Of a stretch of 64,000 nucleotides of DNA, positions 43,865 through 52,569 are shown piece after piece. Below the pieces are notes generated by a model. It was not told the DNA's origin. It ran no database searches and saw only the letters and a list, made by a program, of their open reading frames with translations. The DNA lies in assembly GCA_028284415.1 (NCBI GenBank), contig JANQRU010000004.1:868001-932000 (forward strand), given 5' to 3'. Position 1 is the first letter of the stretch. Every line of letters begins with the position of its first letter. Source of the DNA: Pyrinomonadaceae bacterium (lineage in GTDB: Bacteria; Acidobacteriota; Blastocatellia; Pyrinomonadales; Pyrinomonadaceae). Position numbers and translations under genes: made by a program.

Positions 43865-45718
43865 TTACCTCATAAATTTTCGCCGTAGAGCCAAAGCCAA
43901 AAGTGCAAGTTGAGTCGGAGTAAAAATTATTTCGAGCGAGTAAATGAGTGTTGCTAAGAGACCATCAGGTTTTGGTTCAGGTCTCTGCAAAGTCATTACT
44001 TGCAAACTGTAAGCAAGAAATTCTTCAATCCCTTTTAAAGAGTCTTTTTCAAAGTTACCAAACAGATAATAAAGCAAAGCAAAAATCGGACAAATCAAAA
44101 TGAACCAAAATAAAGCCCTTATCCAACTCTCACCATAGAAACTTGTGATTCGATAAAGCCAGTGAATAAAGAAATCGCCACTTCTGCGGAAAATTCCAAA
44201 AGAATTTATTGGCGGATTGGCTTTGTCTTTTTCATCGTTTGAACCACTAAAACGTCTTTTTAACTTTTCATTTTCGGGAATTAAGTCGTTTATCCAATTT
44301 GAAATCTTTTCTTTTTTCTCAAGCCATCCTGTTTCAAAAGCCATTTTACGGAAGTTTGAAGCATCTTCATAAATGCGATTATTCTCAGCATTTTCAGCTA
44401 GTTGCCGACAGGCAATTGAAAGTAATTTATAGGGGGTTGGGATTTTGCGGGTTTTTAAATTTTGAATCTCATTTTCTATATCCTTTTTACTTCCTGTGTG
44501 ATTTTCCCATTGACAAGCCGTAAAAATAAATTTTCGTGAATCCGTGTTTACAAACCAGCTTGGAAGTAAGCGAACTGTATGAAAAGACACTTTCTCATCT
44601 TTCTTTATTCTAGTGTCTTGCAAATCTAAAGATACCTTATCAGAAAAAATCACTTGTTTATCCATTCCTTTAAACGCAAAATAACCAGCAAATATTGAGT
44701 CTTGAAACGATACGTGATTATGAAAATGTGTTAGATAAAAAGAAGTAATAGATTCTTCTTCAAAAGTGACTTGAGAAAAGTTTGCGTGTGCCAAAAATCC
44801 TGCATTGTCAAACGAGGTTCTTTGAGAAAATGTTGAGAAGTGAAAAGAGGCAAATTTGTGAAAACACGTTCTTTTAAAGTTAACTGTGCCATTAAATATT
44901 GTCGAATTAAAAACTGCTCCGCTTTCAAATTGAACTAAGTAAAAATCAACTTCTGAATTAAATTTAGCGGAATGGAAATATACTTTTTCTCTAAATATTG
45001 TAGGGTCAAATTTTGCTAGTTTGTCAAACTTTGCTGAATGAAAATTGGTTTTCCCTTGGTATTCTCTTGCAGTTAATCTAGCTTCTCCATTAAATATAGT
45101 TGAGGCAAAGTTAGTATCTGCTTTAAAAGTTACATTAAAAAAATCAGCCAAGTCTGCAAATCTTGACCCAGAAAAGCTTACCTTACAAAATTCAGCTTCT
45201 TGGAAACTAACATCTCCATTGAATTTTGTATTTTCAAAATTCGCTTCTTCAAGAAAAAATGATTGAAAAAAACTAGCATTTCCATGAAACTTTGCATTTG
45301 TAAAATGAACTTTTTTCAAAAAAATTGTATTACTAAAACTAGCATTATCTAAAAATACAGCATTACTAAAATCAGAATTTACTTTAATCTCTTCTTCTTG
45401 GTAATCAGACAACGTAAAATTAGATGTAAAACAAACAAATCTGAAATCGTATGAAGTTTTGGAAAGCAGATTGTGCTTTTTATCTTTATTTTTTAGTTTA
45501 TTAAAGATTTCAATTTTCCTGTCAATTTCGTTTATTCTTTTTTTTACTGCAGTATTAAATTCATTTTTGTTTTTATTTTCATCAGGATAGTGGAACAGAC
45601 AATACTCTTTTGCTTCAAACTCACCATATCTTTCTAAATCCTGACAAACATTTTTCCGAATATCATCTTTTTTATGCTCATTAATTCCTTTCACAACATA
45701 ACATTTAAATTCTGACAT
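43865..45718 (-). CDS. Pentapeptide-repeat protein with C-terminal membrane domain
   Basis: 617 residues. After a charged N-terminal region (about 1-85), residues of about 95-330 are pentapeptide repeats (A(N/D)(L/F)XX type): FSNAVFLDNASFSNTIFLKK, FTNAKFHGNASFFQS and AKFDKLAKFDPTIF. These should form a right-handed quadrilateral beta-helix. The C-terminal part has two hydrophobic segments (about 528-550 and 590-608) with a short loop, as in other pentapeptide proteins fused to an ion-channel-like pore. Role unknown. Confidence 0.82.
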   Translation of the reverse strand: MSEFKCYVVKGINEHKKDDIRKNVCQDLERYGEFEAKEYCLFHYPDENKNKNEFNTAVKKRINEIDRKIEIFNKLKNKDKKHNLLSKTSYDFRFVCFTSNFTLSDYQEEEIKVNSDFSNAVFLDNASFSNTIFLKKVHFTNAKFHGNASFFQSFFLEEANFENTKFNGDVSFQEAEFCKVSFSGSRFADLADFFNVTFKADTNFASTIFNGEARLTAREYQGKTNFHSAKFDKLAKFDPTIFREKVYFHSAKFNSEVDFYLVQFESGAVFNSTIFNGTVNFKRTCFHKFASFHFSTFSQRTSFDNAGFLAHANFSQVTFEEESITSFYLTHFHNHVSFQDSIFAGYFAFKGMDKQVIFSDKVSLDLQDTRIKKDEKVSFHTVRLLPSWFVNTDSRKFIFTACQWENHTGSKKDIENEIQNLKTRKIPTPYKLLSIACRQLAENAENNRIYEDASNFRKMAFETGWLEKKEKISNWINDLIPENEKLKRRFSGSNDEKDKANPPINSFGIFRRSGDFFIHWLYRITSFYGESWIRALFWFILICPIFALLYYLFGNFEKDSLKGIEEFLAYSLQVMTLQRPEPKPDGLLATLIYSLEIIFTPTQLALLALALRRKFMR

Positions 45719-46008
45719 TTATGAAAGTTCTCCTTGCAGTTCCATGAGGTAAAGATAACAAATGAATAGCAAAATGAAAGCTAAACACATTAAGTTTAGA
45801 AACCTCTTAACATTCTCCTCTGAGTGAATTTAAAGGAGACTGTTAATATAGAAAGTTAGTATTACATTGAAAATAAAAACACAGTTGAATATAGAGGACA
45901 AATTTGAAGACTAGCAAAGCGGTCGATATGTTCTTAAAAAATTAAGCTTTGGATTTATCTTCGAGAGTAGTCAAATTATTTCTTCCTGTCTCTTGATCCC
46001 TTAATTTC

Positions 46009-46551
46009 TTAATTCCCACTATCTTTCTTCTCAGATGGTGGAATAACTACTTCGCTTGGAAATGAATCTGGGGATGTATGCAGATGTAGAACTTTCCAAT
46101 CCTTGCCGAATTTCTTAAATATAAGTGTCATGCGTCCGGTTGATTGTTCTAATTCGCCTTTGAATTCCTGAGTTTGCTTCCATTTGCAGGAAACGTAAGC
46201 ACTTGTTGGACTGAGGATTTCTATTCGCAAGCCAGTGATTTCCAAATTTACATTTGAGCGATTTGTGTAAGAAGATTTTCGATTGTTGTACATATTTTCC
46301 CAACCGATCGTTGCTGAGCCGTTGTAGTTAAAAAACAGGGTTTTAGGGTTTTTGTGATAGACGCTCATAACCTTTTCGGCATCAACCTGTTTTATGCCTT
46401 CAACTAATTTGTCAAAGGTGGCTTGGACTTCTTTTTCTTTGGCTTTCGCAAGTGCAATCGCACGGGCTTTCGCTTTACTCGATTTTTGTGCGTAACCTGC
46501 GAAAGAAAATGTTAGAATAATAAATAAAGCGTATGTAAAAAATTTGGTCAT
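46009..46551 (-). CDS. Secreted NTF2-like (DUF4440) protein
   Basis: 180 residues. Signal peptide about 1-21 (TYALFIILTFSFAGYAQ), then an Ala/Lys-rich helix (about 22-45) and an NTF2-like domain (VEGIKQVDAEKVMSVYHKN, GWENMYNNRKSS and FGKDWKVLHLHTSP). It is similar in plan to the 33332 gene. The function is unknown. The 290-base gap to the pentapeptide gene (45719-46008) shows no further gene or clear regulatory site. Confidence 0.78.
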   Translation of the reverse strand: MTKFFTYALFIILTFSFAGYAQKSSKAKARAIALAKAKEKEVQATFDKLVEGIKQVDAEKVMSVYHKNPKTLFFNYNGSATIGWENMYNNRKSSYTNRSNVNLEITGLRIEILSPTSAYVSCKWKQTQEFKGELEQSTGRMTLIFKKFGKDWKVLHLHTSPDSFPSEVVIPPSEKKDSGN

Positions 46552-46653
46552 TTGTTTGTTTGAACCTCGTGTAAAATTTAATTTTGGTTAGAATTTAAAC
46601 TCAAAATTATTTAGTTGCAATAGTTTTGAGCAAAGTTTTAAGGAAAAAAAGCT

Positions 46654-47280
46654 ATGTCACAGAAATTTGATTGTCCTTCGTGTTCTGAACCGATAATTTT
46701 TCAAGGTGGTGATTCACTTTTTCAGACCTGCAAATCCTGTAATGCTCCGGTGATCGTGCCTTCGGAATTTCTCTATAAAAAGGAAGAACAATTGGCATCG
46801 GAAGATTTTGCAAGTTTAACAAATGATAAATCGGTAGATGTTGAGCAGGTCACAAATGAATTAACGCCGGGTAAAAATCCTCCTAAGTCTGCCGACTCGG
46901 TAGAATCTTTTGATCCGGAGGTGAGAATCGAAAAGTTTGAGGTTTATCAGGAAAAGATCGGCACGGATGCGGTCGGGACTAAAAAAGCAGTTGACGAGAT
47001 TATTTCGCCAAGAGAGGAAGTTAATTTTAGTGCGAACGCTCCTTATGCAAGTCCTTTTGTGCAGAAGAAAAAGCCGCCTGTTCGAAAACCGCAAAAGCAA
47101 CAAAAGTCACAGTTAAATCCTACTTTAGTGAGAATTCAAAATGAATTACAAACGGGTGATAAGATCGAAGCAATCAAAATCTTTCGCAGCAGATACAATA
47201 CGGGATTACGCGAAGCCAAAGAGGCGGTCGAAGCGATAGAACGCGGTGAAAGAATAGATATTTCCAAGTATTTGAGTTGA
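46654..47280 (+). CDS. Zinc-ribbon protein with L7/L12-like C-terminal domain (copy 1)
   Basis: 208 residues. Residues 1-40 form a zinc ribbon with Cys7, 10, 26 and 29 (CPSC ... CKSC). A long low-complexity linker follows (about 45-155). The last roughly 50 residues (IQNELQTGDKIEAIKIFRSR then GLREAKEAVEAIERGE) match the helical hairpin of the ribosomal L7/L12 C-terminal domain, the part that contacts translation factors. The GLREAKEAVE segment is diagnostic. It is 13 bases upstream of a paralogue with the same Cys spacing. Function unknown. Confidence 0.8.
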   Translation: MSQKFDCPSCSEPIIFQGGDSLFQTCKSCNAPVIVPSEFLYKKEEQLASEDFASLTNDKSVDVEQVTNELTPGKNPPKSADSVESFDPEVRIEKFEVYQEKIGTDAVGTKKAVDEIISPREEVNFSANAPYASPFVQKKKPPVRKPQKQQKSQLNPTLVRIQNELQTGDKIEAIKIFRSRYNTGLREAKEAVEAIERGERIDISKYLS

Positions 47281-47293
47281 TCGGAGTAAAGTT

Positions 47294-47788
47294 ATGAGTA
47301 TCGAATTTCAATGTCCATCTTGTTTAAGACGTTTGTATTATGAGAATGGCGAATCGCCTTTTCAGACCTGCCATCATTGCAAGGGAAAAATTATTGTACC
47401 TTCGACAGTAGTCCATCAGGTCGAAATAGAAAATGAAAAACCGACCGAATATGCCTTGCGTGAACAAAGAGATCTAAAACTCGCAGAGATTCAAAATGAA
47501 CTTAACGCAGGCAGAAAGATAGAGGCGATAAAAAACTTCCGCGAAACTTTTGGTTCGGACTTAAGAACTGCAAAAGACGCGATTGATCGCTTGGAGGCAA
47601 ATAAAAATGTGCATATTTCACAAACTGCACTCCGCGAAAATTATTCAGCCCTGCAAGAACACACTTCGCCAATGACATCTCAAAATAGTCTTGCCAAACA
47701 AGGCGAACAGCCAAAAATCATGCAACTCATAATGACACTGATCTACATTGCCATCGGTGTAGCCATTTTCTTTTGGTTGATGGATTAA
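47294..47788 (+). CDS. Zinc-ribbon protein with L7/L12-like domain and membrane anchor (copy 2)
   Basis: 164 residues. The same zinc ribbon (Cys7, 10, 26, 29) leads quickly into an L7/L12-like hairpin at about 66-101 (IQNELNAGRKIEAIKNFRET then DLRTAKDAIDRLEANK). A single C-terminal membrane helix follows (about 145-162), so the ribbon and hairpin face the cytoplasm at the membrane. It lacks the long linker of copy 1. The two form a tandem duplication that then diverged. The SAM methyltransferase begins at the next base. Confidence 0.8.
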   Translation: MSIEFQCPSCLRRLYYENGESPFQTCHHCKGKIIVPSTVVHQVEIENEKPTEYALREQRDLKLAEIQNELNAGRKIEAIKNFRETFGSDLRTAKDAIDRLEANKNVHISQTALRENYSALQEHTSPMTSQNSLAKQGEQPKIMQLIMTLIYIAIGVAIFFWLMD

Positions 47789-48436
47789 ATGAAAACAAGC
47801 GAAGTCAAAACTTATTATGATAACTTTGGCAAAAAGCAGGATTGGCAAGGATTTTACGAAAATAAAGCGATAAATACACTCATTGAAAACAGCGATTTTC
47901 AAAAGGCTAAGTCTATTTTTGAATTCGGCTTCGGAACAGGAAAATTTGCTAAAGATTTATTTGAAAAATACTTCTCAGATGACTGTAAATATATCGGAAT
48001 TGACCTAAGCGAAACGATGTTTGCAATCGCTTCCGAAAGATTAAAGCCTTTCAAGGAAAGTGCAAAAGTCCAAATCTCTGATGGCTCTACAAACTTAGAA
48101 TTTCCCGATAACCATTTTGACCGATTTGTTTCAAATTACGTTTTGGATATTTTAAGCGACGAAGAAATCTCAAAAATTTTTTCAGAAGCAAAGCGTATTT
48201 TGTTCAGAGACGGTTTATTTTCCTTAACAAGTCTTGCCTGCGGCGAAGGCTTTATTTCAAAACAAGTTTCCAACATTTGGGAAAGTGTTCATAAAATAAA
48301 ACCAACTCTCGTCGGTGGCTGTCGCCCGCTGGATTTGATTGATTTTGTTGACGAAAAAGATTGGGAAATCAAACATCATTTCAAAATAAATAGCTTCGGA
48401 ATAACTTCGGAAGTTTTAGTTTTAAGAAATCCATAA
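47789..48436 (+). CDS. Class I SAM-dependent methyltransferase
   Basis: 215 residues. SAM motif I is KSIFEFGFGTGKFAKDL, with YIGIDLSETMFAIASERL as motif II and FPDNHFDRFVSNYVLDIL for the acceptor-side loop. It resembles small-molecule and ubiquinone/menaquinone-type methyltransferases. It starts directly after the stop of the L7/L12-like membrane gene, so co-expression is likely. Substrate unknown. Confidence 0.85.
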   Translation: MKTSEVKTYYDNFGKKQDWQGFYENKAINTLIENSDFQKAKSIFEFGFGTGKFAKDLFEKYFSDDCKYIGIDLSETMFAIASERLKPFKESAKVQISDGSTNLEFPDNHFDRFVSNYVLDILSDEEISKIFSEAKRILFRDGLFSLTSLACGEGFISKQVSNIWESVHKIKPTLVGGCRPLDLIDFVDEKDWEIKHHFKINSFGITSEVLVLRNP

Positions 48437-48543
48437 ATCTTTGTCTGCAACAGACTTTAAAGACTATAAAGAACAAAAAATTTTCGTTCTCGACAAAATT
48501 CGATTATAATCTGCCAACAAAAGTCGCGTTAGGAGAGATTTAT

Positions 48544-48888
48544 ATGTCTCAACTTATTATAAATGAACGCCAAGCGGGGGAATTTGTTGTTTTAGATTTA
48601 GAAGGCAATATTCTTTTCGGAGAAAGAACATCATCGCTTAGAAGAGCGATTCGACGACTCATCAGTGAAGGTAAAAAGAAAATCTCTTTGAATCTAAAAG
48701 ATGTGTCTTATGTCGATTCAGGAGGAATAGGCGAGTTTATCTCAGCTCTAACTGCGATTAATAGAGAAGAAAATGGACATCTAAAACTCCTAAACCCAAA
48801 TGAAAAAATTTACAGACTCTTAGAAATTTCTAAGCTTCATTCCATATTTGATATTTCTCGCGATGAAAATAGTGCTGTAGGTGGTTAA
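48544..48888 (+). CDS. STAS-domain anti-sigma factor antagonist
   Basis: 114 residues, a single STAS domain. The phosphorylation-site segment LKDVSYVDSGGIGEFISAL puts a conserved Ser at 59. Such proteins (SpoIIAA/RsbV type) bind anti-sigma kinases when unphosphorylated. No partner kinase or sigma factor is near. The ribosome-binding site GGAGAG precedes the ATG, and a hairpin terminator begins at the stop. Confidence 0.9.
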   Translation: MSQLIINERQAGEFVVLDLEGNILFGERTSSLRRAIRRLISEGKKKISLNLKDVSYVDSGGIGEFISALTAINREENGHLKLLNPNEKIYRLLEISKLHSIFDISRDENSAVGG

Positions 48889-48927
48889 ATCATCTCGAAA
48901 AAAGTGGTGTCTTTTTAGAGATGATTT
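48887..48927. terminator. Bidirectional terminator between STAS and secreted gene
   Basis: AAATCATCTC (48887-48896) pairs with GAGATGATTT (48918-48927), and the inner A-run and CTTTTT extend the stem around TGGTGT. The arms overlap both convergent stop codons, so it serves both transcripts. Confidence 0.82.
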
Positions 48928-49427
48928 CATTTCTTATTTATTTTGTCATTTTTCTTTTTTCCCAACTTTTCAGGCACTGTAAATGCTTTTGTTCTAACGC
49001 TACGTCGTTTAGAAATGACATCCCAAAAAATAATATCAATTCTATGAGTTTTAGCTGGTAAAGAAATTATTTTAGTATATTTTGTCTTAGTAAATTTGAT
49101 TTTGTTTAGTTCAGATTCATTTGCAAATATCGAAATTTCATTTTCAAAAGTTATTTTTTCTTGAGTAACATTAAGAATTCGAGCATACATTTTAATCTTT
49201 GCTTCATAATTCGTTTTTGATTTTTTAAAGGCAATATCTTTATTTTTTACTTCGACTATAAATTCCGTAAGAATTCTTCCATCTTCCGATTTCAAATATT
49301 TGACATCAAGATCAAACTCAAGAGGTTCTTTTTTTAGATTAGCACTCTCTCTTGATTTATAACTTTGAGCATGAATAGATAAAGAAAAACAAAACAAAGC
49401 TAAGACTAGGCAAACAAAAGGACGCAT
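48927..49427 (-). CDS. Secreted hypothetical protein
   Basis: 166 residues from the ATG at 49427, which has GGAG nine bases upstream. The frame extends to 49541 over the end of the DUF885 gene, but that part is improbable. Signal peptide about 1-21 (MRPFVCLVLALFCFSLSIHAQ). The mature domain is beta-rich with many Lys (FDLDVKYLKSEDGRILTEF, VEVKNKDIAFKK). It may be related to the beta domains found in Acidobacteriota GWxTD proteins, but the tie is weak. Confidence 0.68.
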   Translation of the reverse strand: MRPFVCLVLALFCFSLSIHAQSYKSRESANLKKEPLEFDLDVKYLKSEDGRILTEFIVEVKNKDIAFKKSKTNYEAKIKMYARILNVTQEKITFENEISIFANESELNKIKFTKTKYTKIISLPAKTHRIDIIFWDVISKRRSVRTKAFTVPEKLGKKKNDKINKK

Positions 49428-49479
49428 AACAGAATTCTCCTGAAAACTATTATTATCATCATCTCTTTTGGTAGTTGTT

Positions 49480-51252
49480 CTACTCAGCCACTTTCTTTTG
49501 CTTCGCAATCCATTCATCAACATTCTTTTCCAAAATATCAAGCGGAACTGCTCCGGATAGAAGGACTACATCGTGAAATTCCCGCAGGTCAAACTTATCG
49601 CCTAATTCTCTGGCGGCTTTAAATCGCAGTTCTTTTATTTTTAGTTCACCGATTTTGTAGGCGAGTGCTTGTCCGGGCATTGAGATGTAGCGGTCAATTT
49701 CGTTGATTATGTCGAGTTCGGATTTTGGTGCGTTGGCTTTGAAGAAGTCTATTGCACGTTGGCGATCCCATTTGAAGTAGTGCATTCCTGTGTCAACGAC
49801 GAGGCGGATTGCACGCCACATTTCGTAAGTTAATTGTCCGAATTTGTCGTATGGATCATCATATAGTCCCATATCTTCGCCGAGATACTCAGAGTACAAT
49901 CCCCAACCCTCGACGAATGCTGTGTAACCGCCGAATTTGCGGAAGTTTGGAACTTCGCCGAGTTCTTGTTGGAGAGCGATTTGCAAGTGGTGTCCGGGAA
50001 CGGCTTCATGAATTGAAAGTGCCATCATTTCCCATTTTGGACGGGTTTCGGGTTTATATAAATTGACGTAATAATATCCCGGACGCGAACCGTCAGCTGC
50101 CGGGCGATTGTAGTATGCGGTCGTTGTATCTGGAGCGATTTGATCTGGAATTGGAATAACTCCATATGGCATACGCGGCATTGTTTTGATAACTTTGACA
50201 ACTTCCGGGTCTATGCGTTTTGAGATCGCCCGATAGGCTTTGAGTAATTCTTCCGGCGTTTTGTAATAGTATTTCGGATCGGTACGGAGATGTGTGAAAA
50301 ACGCTTGCAAATCACCCTTGAATCCGACTTTTTCACGAATCTTTTCCATTTCCGCACGGATTCTTTTTACTTCCGATACACCTTTTTCATGAATCTCTTT
50401 TGGAGTCATGTCTGTCGTTGTAAAAGAGCGTGCGAGATATGAATAATACTGTTCGCCATCGGGGCGTTGCCAAACGCCTGCTTTCGGATAAGCGGCTGGC
50501 AGATATTCATTGACAAAAAATTCTTTGAGTTTTTTGTACGAGGGAATTACTTTGTTGGAGATCGTCAATTTTGCTTCGCCGATAAGTTCTTTTTTGTCCG
50601 AATCAGAAAAATCTTTTGGAAATCGCTTGAAAACAGCATAGAAAGGACTATCTTCGGGGTTCTCGACGATTTGAGCATCAATCTGTGCGGGGACACGTTC
50701 TAAAACCTTCTTTGCCCACATAATTCTTTGGCGTTTGCCCTCTTTCATCAAAGCGATTGTTTGATCCATTCTTTGCGGAAATTTACTGAGACGTGTAAGC
50801 CAATCTTTATAATCTTGAACTGTTTTGAGCGGAACAAAACGTGCAGTTTGTTGAGCGGTTTGAATACCGCCACGCTGATTTATCGGAAGTAGAAAAGTTT
50901 TGTATTTGTGAGCTTCGATGTTTCCTTCATATTGTTTTTTGAAGAGATCGTAATTAAGTTTGTCAGAAACAGATAACTTCGAGCGATCAATTTTTTTGAT
51001 CTTTTCGAGGACTTTTATGTTTTCTTTATGCCTTGCTTCAATTGCTTGCAAACTGTTGTCAGTCCATTCGGTGTTGTATCTTTTATCTCCCTGCGAAGAG
51101 GCAAACGTCGGACTGTTTTTCAAAGCCCTTTCCCACTCCGCATCAAAAAGTGCATAGAGCTGTTTGGTGGCTTCGGAATTATTTGATTTGTTTTGGGCAA
51201 ATGTGGGCGTAAAACTTAGAAAAACCACAAATAAAAATACAAAAAATTTCAT
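49480..51252 (-). CDS. DUF885-family secreted protein (peptidase-like)
   Basis: 590 residues with a signal peptide (FVFLFVVFLSFTPTFAQ). The DUF885 metal-site motif HEAVPGHHLQIALQQE is present, followed by AFVEGWGLYSEYLGED and the downstream Arg/Asp region (MWRAIRLVVDTGMHYFKW then RQRAIDFF). The HEXXGHH-like arrangement suggests a zinc carboxypeptidase-like fold. It probably acts in the periplasm; substrate unknown. It is the last gene before a strong hairpin on its upstream side. Confidence 0.88.
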   Translation of the reverse strand: MKFFVFLFVVFLSFTPTFAQNKSNNSEATKQLYALFDAEWERALKNSPTFASSQGDKRYNTEWTDNSLQAIEARHKENIKVLEKIKKIDRSKLSVSDKLNYDLFKKQYEGNIEAHKYKTFLLPINQRGGIQTAQQTARFVPLKTVQDYKDWLTRLSKFPQRMDQTIALMKEGKRQRIMWAKKVLERVPAQIDAQIVENPEDSPFYAVFKRFPKDFSDSDKKELIGEAKLTISNKVIPSYKKLKEFFVNEYLPAAYPKAGVWQRPDGEQYYSYLARSFTTTDMTPKEIHEKGVSEVKRIRAEMEKIREKVGFKGDLQAFFTHLRTDPKYYYKTPEELLKAYRAISKRIDPEVVKVIKTMPRMPYGVIPIPDQIAPDTTTAYYNRPAADGSRPGYYYVNLYKPETRPKWEMMALSIHEAVPGHHLQIALQQELGEVPNFRKFGGYTAFVEGWGLYSEYLGEDMGLYDDPYDKFGQLTYEMWRAIRLVVDTGMHYFKWDRQRAIDFFKANAPKSELDIINEIDRYISMPGQALAYKIGELKIKELRFKAARELGDKFDLREFHDVVLLSGAVPLDILEKNVDEWIAKQKKVAE

Positions 51253-51325
51253 AGGTCAATAACTTTCCTCACAATAATGATTTAGATTTTAGAAGTTAGA
51301 ATACAATAAATATCGAAGTTGAAGC

Positions 51326-51359
51326 AAAAAAGAGGATGCAAGAATGCATCCTCTTTTTT
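51326..51359 (-). terminator. Strong terminator of the thermonuclease-like gene
   Basis: A perfect 15-base stem, AAAAAAGAGGATGCA (51326-51340) with TGCATCCTCTTTTTT (51345-51359), and a four-base loop AGAA. On the minus strand the T run follows the hairpin, directly downstream of the gene ending at 51379. Confidence 0.92.
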
Positions 51360-51378
51360 CCATTATTTATAGTTGTTT

Positions 51379-52563
51379 TTATTTCAATTTACTTAATAAT
51401 CGTTGGATTTTTTTGAAAAAGGCTCCACTTACTTCACCACGATATTTTCCTAAACTAAATTTTAATTTTTTTGCCTTTTGGACAGCTTCTATATCTTTTG
51501 CATCGAGTCTGTAACCGATTATTTCTTGAACTCCCGATGAAATTTTTTTCACAGACCTTCGGGCTCCAATTGATTGAAATTTTTTGTTGTCTGCAAAAAC
51601 TGTTAAAACTGATGCGTCAGCAAGGTTTTCCTCAGGAGACTCAGATATAAGAGAAAGAACATACTGATTATATTTAGTCCCTTTACTCCCATTTGAGTAA
51701 TTATAAATTAGCATTCCAAAAATATTTTGACTGCCTTTTTTACTTCTAAGTTCTAGTTTGGTGAGCCGAGTTGCTACGTAACCATAGTCTTTTATTGAAT
51801 CGTAACCAGTAATAGGCTCATAAGAGTTTGATGCGTCTGTTTTGTCAAGCAAATCTGCGATTGAGATTAATTGTTTATAGCCGCTTACATCAGCCCACAT
51901 ATTTACATTCTCATTTGCCCTTTGCCTTTCTTCGGCAGTCAGACGTGTGTGAACCGAATATGTTTTCGCACGCTTTTGATTCTTTCCTTGTCCCTTTGCT
52001 AGAAGTTTAGCTTCGTCTTTCTTGCGTTTCTCTTCTTTTTTGCGTTCTTCTTCCTGTCTGCGTTTCTCTTCTTTTTCCGCACGGAATTCCCAAGCGGGTT
52101 TTAAGTTTGTGACTGACCAGATTCCGCGTTTTTCGGCTTTTGCTTGCGATTCGATACTTCTATAAGCTTCAACTTCGGAGTCATCTTGCCCTTTTATATT
52201 GGCAACTGCATACCAAGCTGCTCCGTCGCGCACCATTTGTTGACTTATGTCCACGCCGTTTAAGACGACCCGCCCAACCGTTTTGGTTTCGGAAAAGCCT
52301 CTGGGTTTGAATTCTACAACCTGATTTAGAAGAAGTTTCTTGAGATGATCTTTAACTACTTGATGCAGTTTTTGTTCAGGCTCGGGAACTTCGATGTGTT
52401 GCAATTCAAGAGTAATTTTAACTCCCCTTTGCGGTTCGACAACGACAGTTCTTCCGTCAACTATTTCCACAACTCTGCCTTGATAAGTATTAACTTGAGC
52501 AAAATTTAAGGTCGAAAAAAGAAACGTAAATATAAGAGCGAGAGCTAATTTTGAGTTTTTCAT
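51379..52563 (-). CDS. Secreted thermonuclease-like protein (SNase fold)
   Basis: 394 residues with a signal peptide (LALALIFTFLFSTLNFAQ). Residues of about 27-145 match the staphylococcal nuclease fold (YQGRVVEIVDGRTVVVEP, HIEVPEPEQ, GRVVLNGVDISQQMVRDGAAWY). The catalytic Arg-Glu-Arg set is not clearly kept, since the usual DTPE segment reads EVPEPE. A basic helical linker (about 170-190) and a C-terminal region of no known family follow. It may bind nucleic acid or be catalytically weak. It starts six bases after the response regulator stop. Confidence 0.8.
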   Translation of the reverse strand: MKNSKLALALIFTFLFSTLNFAQVNTYQGRVVEIVDGRTVVVEPQRGVKITLELQHIEVPEPEQKLHQVVKDHLKKLLLNQVVEFKPRGFSETKTVGRVVLNGVDISQQMVRDGAAWYAVANIKGQDDSEVEAYRSIESQAKAEKRGIWSVTNLKPAWEFRAEKEEKRRQEEERKKEEKRKKDEAKLLAKGQGKNQKRAKTYSVHTRLTAEERQRANENVNMWADVSGYKQLISIADLLDKTDASNSYEPITGYDSIKDYGYVATRLTKLELRSKKGSQNIFGMLIYNYSNGSKGTKYNQYVLSLISESPEENLADASVLTVFADNKKFQSIGARRSVKKISSGVQEIIGYRLDAKDIEAVQKAKKLKFSLGKYRGEVSGAFFKKIQRLLSKLK

Positions 52564-52569
52564 AAATTT

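Noticed and set aside
45719-46008. Short coding-like frame after the NTF2-like gene (minus strand, ending near 45940)
   Set aside because: The peptide IKKLRDQETGRNNLTTLEDK looks coding-like but has no start or ribosome-binding site and overlaps the 3' end of the known gene in another frame.
49428-49541. Extended start of the 48927 gene over the DUF885 3' end
   Set aside because: The added residues are basic with no signal-peptide logic, whereas the ATG at 49427 begins a clean signal peptide with GGAG upstream.
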